64,000 nucleotides of DNA, from assembly GCA_963989385.1 (NCBI GenBank), contig OZ022506.1, forward strand, positions 23,313,903 to 23,377,902, in the 5' to 3' direction. Position 1 is the first letter of the stretch. Every line of letters begins with the position of its first letter. Below are positions 53,570-64,000 of the stretch, piece after piece. A program made the translations under genes and the position numbers. The notes beneath the pieces are model-generated. The model searched no databases, was not told the DNA's origin, and was given only the letters and a program-made list of their open reading frames with translations. This DNA comes from Ctena decussata. Lineage: Eukaryota; Mollusca; Bivalvia; Lucinida; Lucinidae.

Positions 53570-54338
53570 AACTTTTGCATTCATTTCATATTCAGTGGAT
53601 GTGGGTGGGGTAATTGCACCCCAAACTGTAAATTTTAAACATGCTTCTGAATGAGAAAAGTATCTATGTAACTTCCCTCTACTGCATTCAATGTATTTAT
53701 TTGTATTTCTGCTCATATTTGCTTAACATTCTCCAGATATTATCTCTTATAACAGATTTTCTGCATAACAGTTTCTTCTGATTTCCCTGACTGTGACAAA
53801 ATTCAAAGAAAATTATTTTCAAGTTAAAAAATATGCCATCTCCAATTTTTTGATATATTAAGAGCTAGGTGTTATACTCTCTGTACCAAGAGAATGAAAA
53901 AAATCTATAGCCGCATTTTATAACAAAGTACTTTCAAAATTGGCCATTTTTTTATATTTTTAAAGAGATGCTTTACTAGATAGAAGTCAAGGTCACCAAC
54001 TCCTTGACCATGGCAACTTCTATCCGTACACAGCACTTACATGGGTCTCTTAAAAGACATGAGTGTCAATAACATATGTTGAGAAATACTGTCAATACAA
54101 CTGGTATCAAATCTGGAATTTTTTATATGAAAAATCACCAAATTAGGCCAAAACATGGAAAATCCTCGTTGCCATGGAAACGGACAGTTTGACTGAAGAA
54201 AAATTTGTATTTTGGTTCATCACTTGACATAGGTCAAAAAGACAAAAAGACACTAAGTTTCATCAAAATCTGAGATATGTCATTTTCACCCCCTATTGCA
54301 ATTTTTGGTGCTTACAGAGAATTACTCTTAAAATCTAT
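53570..54338 (-). repeat. Right arm of a large inverted repeat
   Basis: Reverse-complement partner of 47,236-47,990; outer end at about 54,338 (GAGTAATTCTC on the minus strand). Contains TTGCCATGGAAACGG and AAGTCAAGGTCACC. Confidence 0.8.
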
Positions 54339-54950
54339 AAGCAAGAAGCAAGGCAAAATAAGAAAAAAAGTTTAAAATATTTTTTTAAGTCACACAAGGT
54401 CGCAAAACTATTTTTTCTGTATATATCTATATGATTAGTTTACAGATCTTGTCTAAAAATCCACGGGATAATAACTGAATGCCAATGTATATTTGAAAAA
54501 TAAATAAAACTTTTGTTCTAACTTCGAGCATTTTCGATGCCCACCACTCAAAATTATAAATAAATTTTGGTGTTTAAAGGTTTATTCTCCCTTATTACAA
54601 ATGATCTTGAAAACCTAGTCATAAAATATTGGTCGGAAGAGCATTTGCTTAAAAAAATAATTGTTTGCTTTCTCTTTCATACCGGAGTGTCGCTAATCCT
54701 ATATTCATTTAATTCAACGACACTACGATAGGTCTGGAACTTATATGGTGCATACGACACATTTTACACCATATTATTAAACTAAAATGTATTCATTTAC
54801 CCATTTACATTCTCAGAACAGTGTTTCAGGAGGAGAATCGATGTTTAATCTCACCTAGTGCCGTGACGCAACATAATCCGTCGCCTGTCACCCTTAACAA
54901 ATCGGCCAATGCTTTCCTTTGCAGAAAGAAGTTCTTAGGACAGAAAAAAA
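54339..54950. other. Intergenic, nothing recognised
   Basis: AT-rich, short ORFs only. Confidence 0.45.
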
Positions 54951-56680
54951 GACAAAAGGACCAGTGGTCCTGCATCGCTCACCTGAGACCATGGAGCTTA
55001 CTATAAGTACCAACCTCCACATCATAGATGTCAATGGTTTTTGAGAACTGTACTATGTAAGCATTTCTCAAGTCAGTGGACAGGCTTCCCTGATGCTGCC
55101 TGCAAAATTTCAGCTCGTTCGAATTTCTTATTTCGGAGAAGATTTTATTGCTTAAACAGAGTTATCTGCCCTAGCTCTGAGCGAAGATGACCGATCATGA
55201 CCAAAGATATATATTATTGTTCCCCTTACACCAGACGTCTCCACATAAAGTTTCCTTTGATCCGCGAATTGCTTTCAGAGAAAGTATCATTTGAAACTTA
55301 TTAACAAATTTTCCCATTGTAAGTCTACGGGATTTCAGTCTCCTGATATTTATAAAGTTCACGATCCTGCCTCGGGGGCGAACGGAAAAGAAGGCGTTCT
55401 TGATTTTAACAAACTTGAGTGGGCAGACTTCTTCGATACTGCCTGCAAGATTTCAGCTCGTTCGCATTTCTGGTTTCGGAGCCGAAGATTTGTTTGGCAA
55501 AAACAGACTTATCTGCCCGTGCTTCCAGCTTAGTTGACGGATCGCGACCAGTTATAAATTTTTTGTCATTTTTATTGCCTGAATCCACATAAAATTTCAG
55601 TTGGATCAACCTAGAAGCGTTTCACCTTAATGAAGCTAAAAACATCCGATCAAAAATGAGTGAAAAATATGTTTAGACATGATTTTCCCCCATACAAAGT
55701 CTATAGGGCAAGGGCAACTAAATCCGCAATGAAAATTCGGATCTGGCTGAATTTGGAACTCATCCGAACTCTTGTGTCTGTCCTGGTTTCCTGCAAGTCT
55801 GAAAAAGATATGACCAAAAAAGACCGAAAAAAGCTGGAGACACTATATTCTTTGACGCCCAAGGGCAAGTTACTCTGTTATGATCAGTCCAATCTGAGCG
55901 ATATTCGAACACATTCGAGACTTCTTGCCTGTCATCGTTTCCTGCATGTATAAAAAATGGGATTAAAAATTAGCAAAAAATGTGGAGAGACAATCTTTCC
56001 CCATACCAAGCCTAGGATCGCTCAAGGGCAACTAACTTCACAATGGAAAGAAATCCATCTCGCAAAATTTTGAACTTGTCCGATATCTTGTGCCTATCCT
56101 CGTTCCCTGCAAGTCTGAAAAAGATCCGATCAGAAATGACCGAAAAGAGCTGATTACACTATATTCTTTGTTGCTCAAGGGCAATCACTCTGCTATGATA
56201 AGTCCAATCTGACTGGTATTCGAACTCATCCAAGACTTCTTGCCTGCCATTTTCTCTTCCAAGTATGAAAAACATCCGATTAAAAATTAGCAAAAAATAG
56301 AGACACGATCTTCCCCATACAAAGTGTATAGGAACGCTCAAGGGCAATTAACTCCACGCTGGAAAATCGGAACCTGTTGAATTTCGAACTTGTCGGATTT
56401 CCTGTACCTGTCTTCATTTCCAGCAAGTCTGAAAAAGATCAGATCAAAAATAGCGGAGAAAACCTGCAGACTTCATTTTTCCCATTATAAGTCAATTTTA
56501 TGCCAGACATGCCCCAAAGCCTAATGCAAGCCTAATGCAACCTTTCTCTACGCCTAATACTGCTACACATAAAACTAAATAAAGATTTTCCAAGAAGCTT
56601 TCGAGATAAACTTGTTTGAAATTGTTGACAGACGGACGGACGGACGGACGACGGAGCCTGCCTATTCCATAAGCTCCATA
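54951..56680 (-). repeat. Hairpin-ended array element
   Basis: Starts with the palindrome AGGACCAGTGGTCCT (54,957-54,971) and GCTCACCTGA, the same terminus as the 455-bp array but inverted. Two unit types follow: one with CTGCCTGCAAGATTTCAGCT (55,095, 55,440) and one of about 150 bp with TTTCCTGCAAGTCTGAAAAA and CAAGGGCAACTAA (several units 55,640-56,450). It closes with a GACGGACGGACGG microsatellite (56,629-56,656). Confidence 0.75.
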
Positions 56681-56770
56681 AGAAACACAGACGCACGGTG
56701 ATAGGTGAATTGTTATACTAATAGCTCATCCTGAGCATTAGGTTCTGGACGGATCATACAAATCCATATA

Positions 56771-56992
56771 TGAACCCCGAAATGGTATGTGCGCCCAGCG
56801 AAAACTCAGATCAGCCTGGGCATCCGCCCAGACTGGCCAGAGTCGTTGCTGTCCGCATGAAAGTAGCTTAGACGTTAGCAACCCTTTAAGCGCACTGCGA
56901 AGACTCAGATCAGACTTGGCCGATGCCCAGACTGGTCTGAGTATTCGCTAGGTGCACATGCCACGTGGTTGGTTTTGTCAAGTCGCGACTTA
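56771..56992. mobile_element. TGAGCC MITE, copy E (degenerate)
   Basis: Ends are decayed (TGAACCCCGA, AGTCGCGACTTA) but the interior CAGATCAGCCTGGGCATC and its complement are clear. 222 bp. Confidence 0.75.
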
Positions 56993-57526
56993 AATTATTA
57001 TGGAAGAACGAGTATGCCTGTTATTGCGAATGTACCTTGTTTCTGTATTTTATTTATTTATTTTTATGATTTATTCTGTCAGTATCTTGAACTGGTTGTG
57101 CATTGTGATTACATCTTTATCTTGTGAGTGTCCGTTGCTGTCTAAGATCACGAAACGCAATTTTAGATATCAAGCCTTCAGTCAGAGATGCAAAAGTTCT
57201 GTCTCAAGATTTTCTATTTGGATTCTTGAAAGAAATCTGGTTTTTGCACTGTTGTATTCAAAGTAGACAGTCATAGAGATTATAGGGAATTCTTGATAAG
57301 AGACAGAGATTACGTGCGCGAGACAGACAAAACAGAGAAATTCAAAGAAAATAAACAGAGTGACAATGACTCATACAGGTCTACCATTTCACTTTATTTT
57401 TCGGCCCTGTCAAATGTACTTCACTTATATTGAGACGACCGATCATCAGAGGTTGGGCAAAACCTCAATGCTCGGAGAAATAAATTCATCTAACCTCATG
57501 TTAAAAACTAAGCTTTTGTACGATCT

Positions 57527-57690
57527 CCGAGGAGCCCCAGTAGATGAAGCGCTGGTCGGCTGATCTAGCTGAAGGCGGAAATCTTTCCTAATATAAACGG
57601 GATTCCACTGCACACAGCCTTTCATTATCGCCCGCCAATTGTTCTGATATGACTATAATCGCATGTAAAATCGCAACAATGGAATTACCA
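57527..57690 (+). mobile_element. tRNA-derived SINE fragment S3
   Basis: GAGGAGCCCCAGTAGATGAAGC is a decayed A-box head; GAAGGCGGAAATC, TGCACACAGCCTTTCATTAT and TTCTGATATGACTATAATCG follow the order in S2. B box and tail are lost. Confidence 0.6.
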
Positions 57691-59336
57691 ACTGTTGTGC
57701 TTAGTATCTTGGCAGAATGGCGTCATTTTGACAACAATATGAAATCTTAGTTCCTATGGGGAGTGATTTCTAGGTGCGCAGCCCATAGAAGCCACAGTAG
57801 TTTTACTGATGACAAGGCTTCTGGAGAGGTAAGCTGATATCAAAAAAATTTAATCGAGAAAAAAATTATCTACTCGACCTGATTTTATAGACAGTTGCAT
57901 ACTGTCCTTCAAACAAGTTAATGGAAACATCTCATTTTTGATATGAAGTGGCCCCAAGTTTGGTGTGTATATTTTCCATAAATGTTTTTAAGTTTCAGTT
58001 TGAAAGAATACAGTTTGAAATTTTGGAAGTAAGGGAGTGGGGGTCTAGGGGGTGATGGCCCACAGAAGCTGAGACGTTTTCTTTTAAAATAAAGACTGAT
58101 GAAAGAATTCTGACCCCAAATATGCCTAATAAAATATATACCCCCCGCCCCCCCCCCCCCCCCCCCTGCTCCAATGCTTATTGATTTCCGACCTCATCCC
58201 CACCCCAGTACATCACCAAAGAAATCAGACCCCTTTACCCTCCTGATAATAAATGACTCTTCCATAATTTGATAAGCATCAACCAGAGAGCTATACTTGT
58301 AGGTAGGTAGATAGAAATCACACCTGGAAAATACCGAGCTGCTCATCATGATCTGCATGGCGAAAACTGAAGCGTAAAAATCTTCAAAGCTGATTTATAA
58401 TGATAATGGCGTATAAGGTAAACATTTTTCTACACAATTTTGTAATGTATAGCACAATAGTTGTACTGAAACGAGAGCAGATTTCTCGTCAGCTTTATTT
58501 CAAAACGACTTAATTTAATGTTTGTAGTTTATCACGAGAGTATCACGAGTGTCGTTTGTCCTTGGTCTATTTTTGTTGCATATCGGGTTTACTGTGAACG
58601 ACGAAACGAAGTCCTTGTAAGTACTAAAATCATAATTCCAAACTCATTAACAATATTAACATCGACAAATCCGAAATATTAAGATACAGAGACATGGACC
58701 CCCAAAAAGGAAGTGCGGTCCTGCCTATTTCAAAACAACCACGGTGACCATGCCTAGTTAGGATTTTGTGATACATAGAATGCCCGGACGTATTTGTTCC
58801 CCAGCGCAGGTCATGGGCACATGTCGCATATTTCTGATAGAATACTACAAATTCGAGGAAAAAAAGTCAAAGTTGATTCAACGTTGTGTGCTTCTTTGCC
58901 CTATTAACACTAAAACGATATTGAAAGAGATCATCCGTTCATCAATTATCATGTTGAAAAACAGCCTACTATATTTCCAGTTTAAAATTCACTTACCTTA
59001 GTATTAAATGTAGTGATAGCCGTCACCATTCCCAATGACAAATGATTTAAAAACGGAATGGTTCATAAAAATCACAGGGTGTGCATTTATCTGAAATAAC
59101 TAGTGGGAAACCAATAAAGGAGGAAGTGAGATTATGAGAAGATAAGAAAAGCAATGACAAATCTACCTTAGTGTAAACAATATTTTATTCAAAATACTGG
59201 ACAAATACAAACAATACAATCTTACAAGAATATAACTCAATACAGTAGCTTGAAAGGGATTCAGAAGAAAGTCTTACGACTTATATGATCTATATATGAT
59301 CTTATAAATCTACCTTAAGGCATATATGAGCCGCGA
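57691..59336. other. Intergenic, nothing but a C-run
   Basis: A C-tract lies at 58,141-58,167. No gene or repeat otherwise recognised. Confidence 0.5.
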
Positions 59337-59564
59337 CACGACAAAACCAACAATGTGGTCGTGCGCCAAACGCAGACTCAGATCAGCCTAGGTATCAGCC
59401 CAGATTGACTAGACTCTTCGTTAAGTGCTCAAAGGGTAGCTAAAGGTCTAAGCTACCTCCATGCGGACAGCAAAGACTCTGATCAGACTGGGCGGATGCC
59501 CAGGCTGATCTGGGTCTGCGCTGGGCGCACAACCACATTGTTGGTTTTGTCGTGTCGCGGCTCA
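59337..59564. mobile_element. TGAGCC MITE, copy D
   Basis: TGAGCCGCGACACGACAAAA to GTCGTGTCGCGGCTCA, 228 bp, flanked by ATAT-rich sequence. A decayed interior and good ends. Confidence 0.85.
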
Positions 59565-59882
59565 TATCAACTTCGCAAATTCTGGCATGCAGCTTGGCCA
59601 ATGTCGCCCATTCTATTAATAAGATAAAAAGAAAAACCTTATCTATATGAGTGCGCTGACCCGACGCATACGCACGCGGAGATACGGCGCAGTATAGATC
59701 GATCGCGATCAAGTTTTAGTCTGGTCTCCTATCTCAGAACATTTAGGTGGTTATGGTGTACATATCGAAGGCTGAACCTTCGCATAGTGAGAATATCCAA
59801 ATTTACAAGTCTATTTATACACGGGCCGGAGAATAGTGCACTAAATTATCATTCGTATTCTTATATGTGTTTCACTGCCCTC

Positions 59883-60304
59883 TTAAAAGCCTCATATCTC
59901 TGTCGGCAAGATAATGTTTTGTTGTATCGCTGCAAACTATGTCATAATTAATGATATTTATTATCCAACTTTAAACCAGTTTATAATACACAGCCTTGAT
60001 GTTTTTACAAAAAGGATTTCGGTCATTTTAGTTGGCAACTAAAATATCTTACTTTCGATATCATAGGAGTGAACATGCAACGTTTCCGCTTTTCCTAATT
60101 TGTATTCGCTCGACGGGGAGCCAGAAAAAAGAAACTATTTTGTGCAGTAACTTGTAATTTTTCAAAAACAAGCTCTACCTACTTTTTGTCAGTTATATGA
60201 CTCAGTCTATGCACATCAGTCCACTTTTAGCACCACTAAACGGGAGTTTTAAACCGCCTTTTATAACAATTTGTGTTTAGATGTTTGGACTATGGAGCAT
60301 TTAA
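59883..60304. mobile_element. TTAA-flanked MITE, copy T1c
   Basis: TTAA at 59,883 and 60,301; ends decayed (AAGCCTCATATC, GGACTATGGAGCAT). Interior TCATTTTAGTTGGCAACT and TACTTTTTGTCAGTTATAT match T1a and T1b. Confidence 0.7.
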
Positions 60305-60519
60305 AAGTATAAAGTAGTTATATCAAGTAGAGCAGCCAAAGTACCAAAATCATATCATTTTGTGGTATCGCATTATAAAGGCACGTATCCGAATTCAATT
60401 TGCATGGATATCGGATTATAGATTGATAAGATTGTATGCGACCGTTCACTTTCAGGGGTAGCAATTCTTTAATTTTCATTTTACCTCCCTATTAAATGGG
60501 GGTCAACTATCAACGATAC

Positions 60520-60615
60520 GAATTTGCTCCTCTAGGAGCAATTTTTGTACCCTTTAGTGTAGATTCAATTTTGAAAGGACATTGTCCTTCATGAAAGCAA
60601 ACAGGGAGTTACAAA
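60520..60615. repeat. Dispersed AATTTGCTCC hairpin repeat
   Basis: GAATTTGCTCCTCTAGGAGC followed by TTTTGAAAGGACATTGTCC and GAAAGCAAACAGGGAGTTA, as in the copy at 6,121. Confidence 0.65.
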
Positions 60616-61079
60616 AATGTCATCATTCGAAAAAATGGTTGAAAAACATGGAATCATACCCATTTACCGCCAACACATGATCAGTCATGTCTGAACTTGG
60701 GTTCGGTTCTGTGATGCATTTCCTGGTTTTAAAAGAGAAGGCCGGCAAAGAAATACATAGTAAACTAACTGATGCACCATCAAATATTCCAGAAAACTTG
60801 CAGGTTGGCGATTTCAAACTAGAAACATGATAATTATTAGAGCCCTGCCTTAATTTACGGGACAGTTGATGGCATTTAAATCATATGTACCAAACCAGAA
60901 ATAACAATTACAGCTTTCTAATATCATGTTGTTCCTTCTATTTTAATATGTTGTTTGGAATTAAGCCTCTGGTAGATTCATTACAATATGAGCAAAATAC
61001 AAAATCATGACTGATAATAACAAGTGCAACAACTCTGTGAAGCAGAAGGAGTTACCATTCTTGCACTTTGCACACCTTC

Positions 61080-61938
61080 ATATCATCTTATGTTTTATGT
61101 TTGTACCAAGTTTTGTGGAAGTATCTTCAAAGGCTTTAAAGTTATAGAGGGGACAAGATCTTCACACCTAAAATTACAAAGGGGCATAATTCTGTAAAAG
61201 ATGTAAATGGCGGCATGGTTCTTAATCTCTATCATCTGATAACGCTTCATATTGGTACAAAATTTCATGATAATATCTTTGACGGTTTTAAAGTTATAGA
61301 GTGGACATGATTTCTATACTGAAAATAACAAAAGGCCATAATTCTGTAAAAAATGTATATGACATTATGGTTCTTATTTTCTGCTCATCATCTGATGGTG
61401 CTCTATATTTGTACAAAGTTTCATAAAAATACCTTTGACGGTTTTAAAGTAAAAGAGCAGACCTGATTGCTATGCTAAAATGTTACAATGGGCCATAATT
61501 CAATAAAAAGGTAGGTGGAGTTACGGTTCTTGTTCTCTGCACATCGTCTGATGATGCCTTATATTTGTACCAAGTTTTATGAAAATATCTTGAACAGTGT
61601 CAGAGTTATGGAGCGGACATGATTTCCATACTAAAAAGGGGCAGACTTCTATAAAAAAAACTTAGGGAGAGATACGGTTCTTGCTCTCTGCATATCGTCT
61701 AATGATGCTTTATATTTGCACCAAGTTTCTTGAAAGTATCTCAAACCAGTTCAAAGTTATGGAGCGTACACGAAATCCTGACTAAAAATTACAAAGGGGC
61801 ATAATTCTGTGAAAAATGTAGGGGAAGTTACGGTTATTGAGTTATGCAGCGGACATAAAATCCTAACGGACGGACAGACAGACGGGCGGACAAGGTGAAT
61901 ATTATAGTACCTCCGCAGACTTCGTCTGGCGGGGCCCT
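61080..61938 (+). repeat. Tandem-array element (GGAGCGGACA family)
   Basis: About five units of about 155 bp (landmark AAAGGGGCATAATTCTGTAA near 61,177, 61,325, 61,480, 61,635, 61,793), then a GACGGACAGACAGACGG microsatellite (61,866-61,892) and the terminal hairpin CCGCAGACTTCGTCTGGCGG with GGGCCCT. Confidence 0.85.
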
Positions 61939-61974
61939 ATCAAGGGGCTAATATTCCTCAGAAGATTAAACCCG

Positions 61975-63110
61975 GTCTGGCCGCCCGCTAAGTGCTACCG
62001 TGAGAAAACGTGCAGTAAAGAACGGGATCTAGTATATTTTGAAAGACGTATTCAGATGGGTGGATAGATGGATGGATGAATGATGGATGGATGCATGCAT
62101 GCATGCATGCATGCATGCATGGACGCATGGATTGCAGTTGTACAACCATATGAACCGTATTTCAGTCAATATGGACTGATGGCTGATAATGAAAGGCTGT
62201 GTGCAATGGTTGATGACTGAAAAATAACAATTATTTTTAGAGGAGGGCAAATATAGGCTTAGTGTTAAGTCCAATCCTACGGCAAATGTATAAATGTATG
62301 TATGTATGTATGTATGCGACATGAAATTTTGCATCAAATAAATAAATGGTGGAAATATATTCCGCCTCAAGCGGAATTTGAACCTGGATCGCTAGCTTGG
62401 TAGATCTACACTTAACCTATTTATCTATCGCCCCAACCGCCCCAGCAACCCCCCCCCCCCCCCCTCTCCCCACCCCTCCCGTATTCGTGTGGAAAAAATA
62501 ACAAAAGTATAGGGCATTTCGCACGGAATCGGGCCAGCAAACTTATATGACCACTATATGATACGCGAGCTACCAGCCTGTTGGGTCCCTCAGTCCGTTA
62601 GTGATGGCTAAATGGAATCTAGAGCACTAGTACGCAGCGGACTGTTAAAGCGGTTCAGGCCGAAGGAAGATAATTTTATTTTTTTTACCTTGTACATACA
62701 GCTATGCCTTGGTTTCATTAAGTCAGCCAGGAATCAAAGCTAAAAGAAGTTAGTGGATAAGGCCCGCTTCTATGGGCCCAAGAAGTGCAAGACGCAATTC
62801 TCTGCTGTCATGATGCCTCCTGTATTTAGGACGCCATAGGAGTAGTAATTCCATTGGACCTTTTTATTCCAAACAGAAACACAATAACAGGCGTTTACTA
62901 TGCATACGTACTTATTAAACCGAAATCGCAAACGTGGTGAACTCTTTTCTTCCGCAAGACTATGTAAGAGTTCATAATTGCAAGGTTTCATTGGATTCTG
63001 TAGAGTGTAACGGGTATGAAATAATACCGCATCCCGCTTATTCGCCTGTTATGGCACCTCGAGCCCGAAAAAGAGCAGCTGGAACTTAAGTCTTCAATGT
63101 GCGCTAAGTA
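61975..63110. repeat. Compound repeat paralogous to 1,140-3,500
   Basis: In the same order as at 1,140-1,957 plus 3,348-3,440: CCGCTAAGTGCTACCG, a SINE inserted at GTATTC (S4, 62,054-62,480, itself containing an extra AT-rich piece, TGCATGCATG and TGTATGTATG microsatellites and a C-run), TTCGCACGGAATC, GACTGTTAAAGCGG, then mariner-derived blocks ending HPAYSP near 63,030. The mariner part is contiguous here. Confidence 0.7.
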
Positions 63111-63530
63111 GCGTAATCGGTTACCTGTTACCTGGAGCGAGTATTAATGTGAATTCAGTTATTGCCCTCAGACCCGCGGAACGAGAGGTATTAATCAATA
63201 TTAGAAATGTCATATCGATGTCCATATCCCAGAATCTGTACAGTGGTGAACTTTCTAAAGCCGGTTTTGCCATCACTGTGTTAGATATTTGATCAGTATA
63301 ATGACAATACGAAGGAGCTGGATGGAAACAATTTTTATTTTAAATCAAATGGGGTTTCTTTTCCTTTTTTTTTTTTTTTTTGTTCTTTTTTTATTCTTTT
63401 CTCTATCAAATCAATTTACTTTTCTCAGCTTCTCATTTTCGTTGTAAGAAGGATTGGCAAAAAAAGATCTGATTATTAGTCGGTTTAAGCGGGTCGTTTT
63501 AGTTTCTGACAACAAAAACATAAATCAAGG

Positions 63531-63624
63531 GACCGTCAAGGGGATCGAAATATCTTAATTTCATTATTACAAGTATTTTTACTTGTAATAATGAAATTAA
63601 GATATTTCGATCCCCTTGACGGTC
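63531..63624. mobile_element. Perfect 45-bp palindrome FB9
   Basis: Arms 63,531-63,575 and 63,580-63,624 are exact reverse complements around TTTT. Arm begins GACCGTCAAGGGGATCG and ends ATTATTACAAGTA. No mismatch was found. Confidence 0.92.
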
Positions 63625-64000
63625 TCATCTTAATGAACGATGAAGCCTGATAAAGATACCCGTCCACCAACATAGTTTTTCTCGTTCCTTTTTATTTCTT
63701 CTTCTGCCCAGTCCATCGGGGCTCGCGAAATAGATTGGCTGCCTGGCGCTGCTAGACCTGAAAGTCATTTTTCACAGTCCGAGTAATACTAGTAGTCCTA
63801 CAAATTTAGAGGCAACATCTCGACATGACTGAAATATTGTCTACATGGATGTATGTTGTACTGTTATCCAGGAAATCGCTTAAACCGGAAAATATGCCTG
63901 TTAACCCAGAACGATTTTTCGGTTAACCCGGAAAAATTAAATCAAGACATATCCGTCTGTTAACTCAGACAAAAAAAAAACAATGTTAATATGGCCGTGT
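63625..64000. other. Intergenic with short GTTAACCC repeats
   Basis: CTGTTAACCCAGA, GGTTAACCCGGA and TGTTAACTCAGA recur between 63,897 and 63,970. Nothing else recognised. Confidence 0.5.

Noticed and set aside
1..64000. CRISPR array, bacterial operon or integrated virus
   Set aside because: Tandem units are 60-455 bp without CRISPR-like repeat/spacer structure; there are no ribosome-binding sites with long ORFs and no capsid or polymerase genes of viral type.

Overview
The window reads as animal nuclear DNA, most likely from a bivalve mollusc (inference). The one clear host gene is split into many short exons, genes are sparse and AT-rich, and the rest is a dense mosaic of non-LTR, Penelope-like, mariner, SINE, MITE/foldback and tandem-array repeats. 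Several of these, such as the TGAGCCGCGACACGAGAAAA inverted-repeat MITE and the arrays rich in TGACCTTGACC, are types I associate with clams. IAP gene expansion is also a known bivalve feature. Nothing bacterial, viral or CRISPR-like was seen.

Host gene. On the minus strand from about 40.6 kb to 17.06 kb lies an inhibitor-of-apoptosis (IAP/BIRC) gene. I assembled eight exons by eye; every intron is GT..AG and every junction is in phase. They predict 683 residues: an N-terminal region of about 344 residues in one large exon, two BIR zinc-binding domains (each split over two exons at the same FYTG|G position) and a C-terminal RING. The N-terminal region carries a pattern resembling a divergent AID/APOBEC-type deaminase, with one zinc-ligand position changed. 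This possible deaminase-BIR-BIR-RING fusion is the most interesting protein in the window.

Ribozyme elements. Two loci, 25.29-25.83 kb and 36.19-36.73 kb, carry pairs of type I hammerhead ribozyme motifs 384 and 382 nt apart, bounding a conserved monomer. This is the layout of a retrozyme (a small non-autonomous element propagated through self-cleaved circular RNA). One of the four motifs is canonical in every core position; the others show graded damage. A decayed Penelope-like reverse transcriptase lies in an intron of the IAP gene at 20.6-22.4 kb.

Layout. 0-17 kb: decayed LINE, nested mariners with a foldback inside, SINE, MITEs, a 3.7-kb array of about 455-bp units at 11.2-14.9 kb. 17-40.6 kb: the IAP gene, introns packed with Penelope-like and LINE fragments, retrozymes, palindromes and arrays. 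40.6-47 kb: mostly unique sequence with scattered MITEs and SINE pieces. 47-54.3 kb: arrays between two inverted arms of about 0.75 kb. 54.9-56.7 kb: another array element. 57-64 kb: sparse sequence, MITEs, another array, and a paralogue of the 1-3.5 kb mosaic.

Similarities were judged by eye; repeat boundaries are approximate except where target-site duplications or splice sites are quoted.
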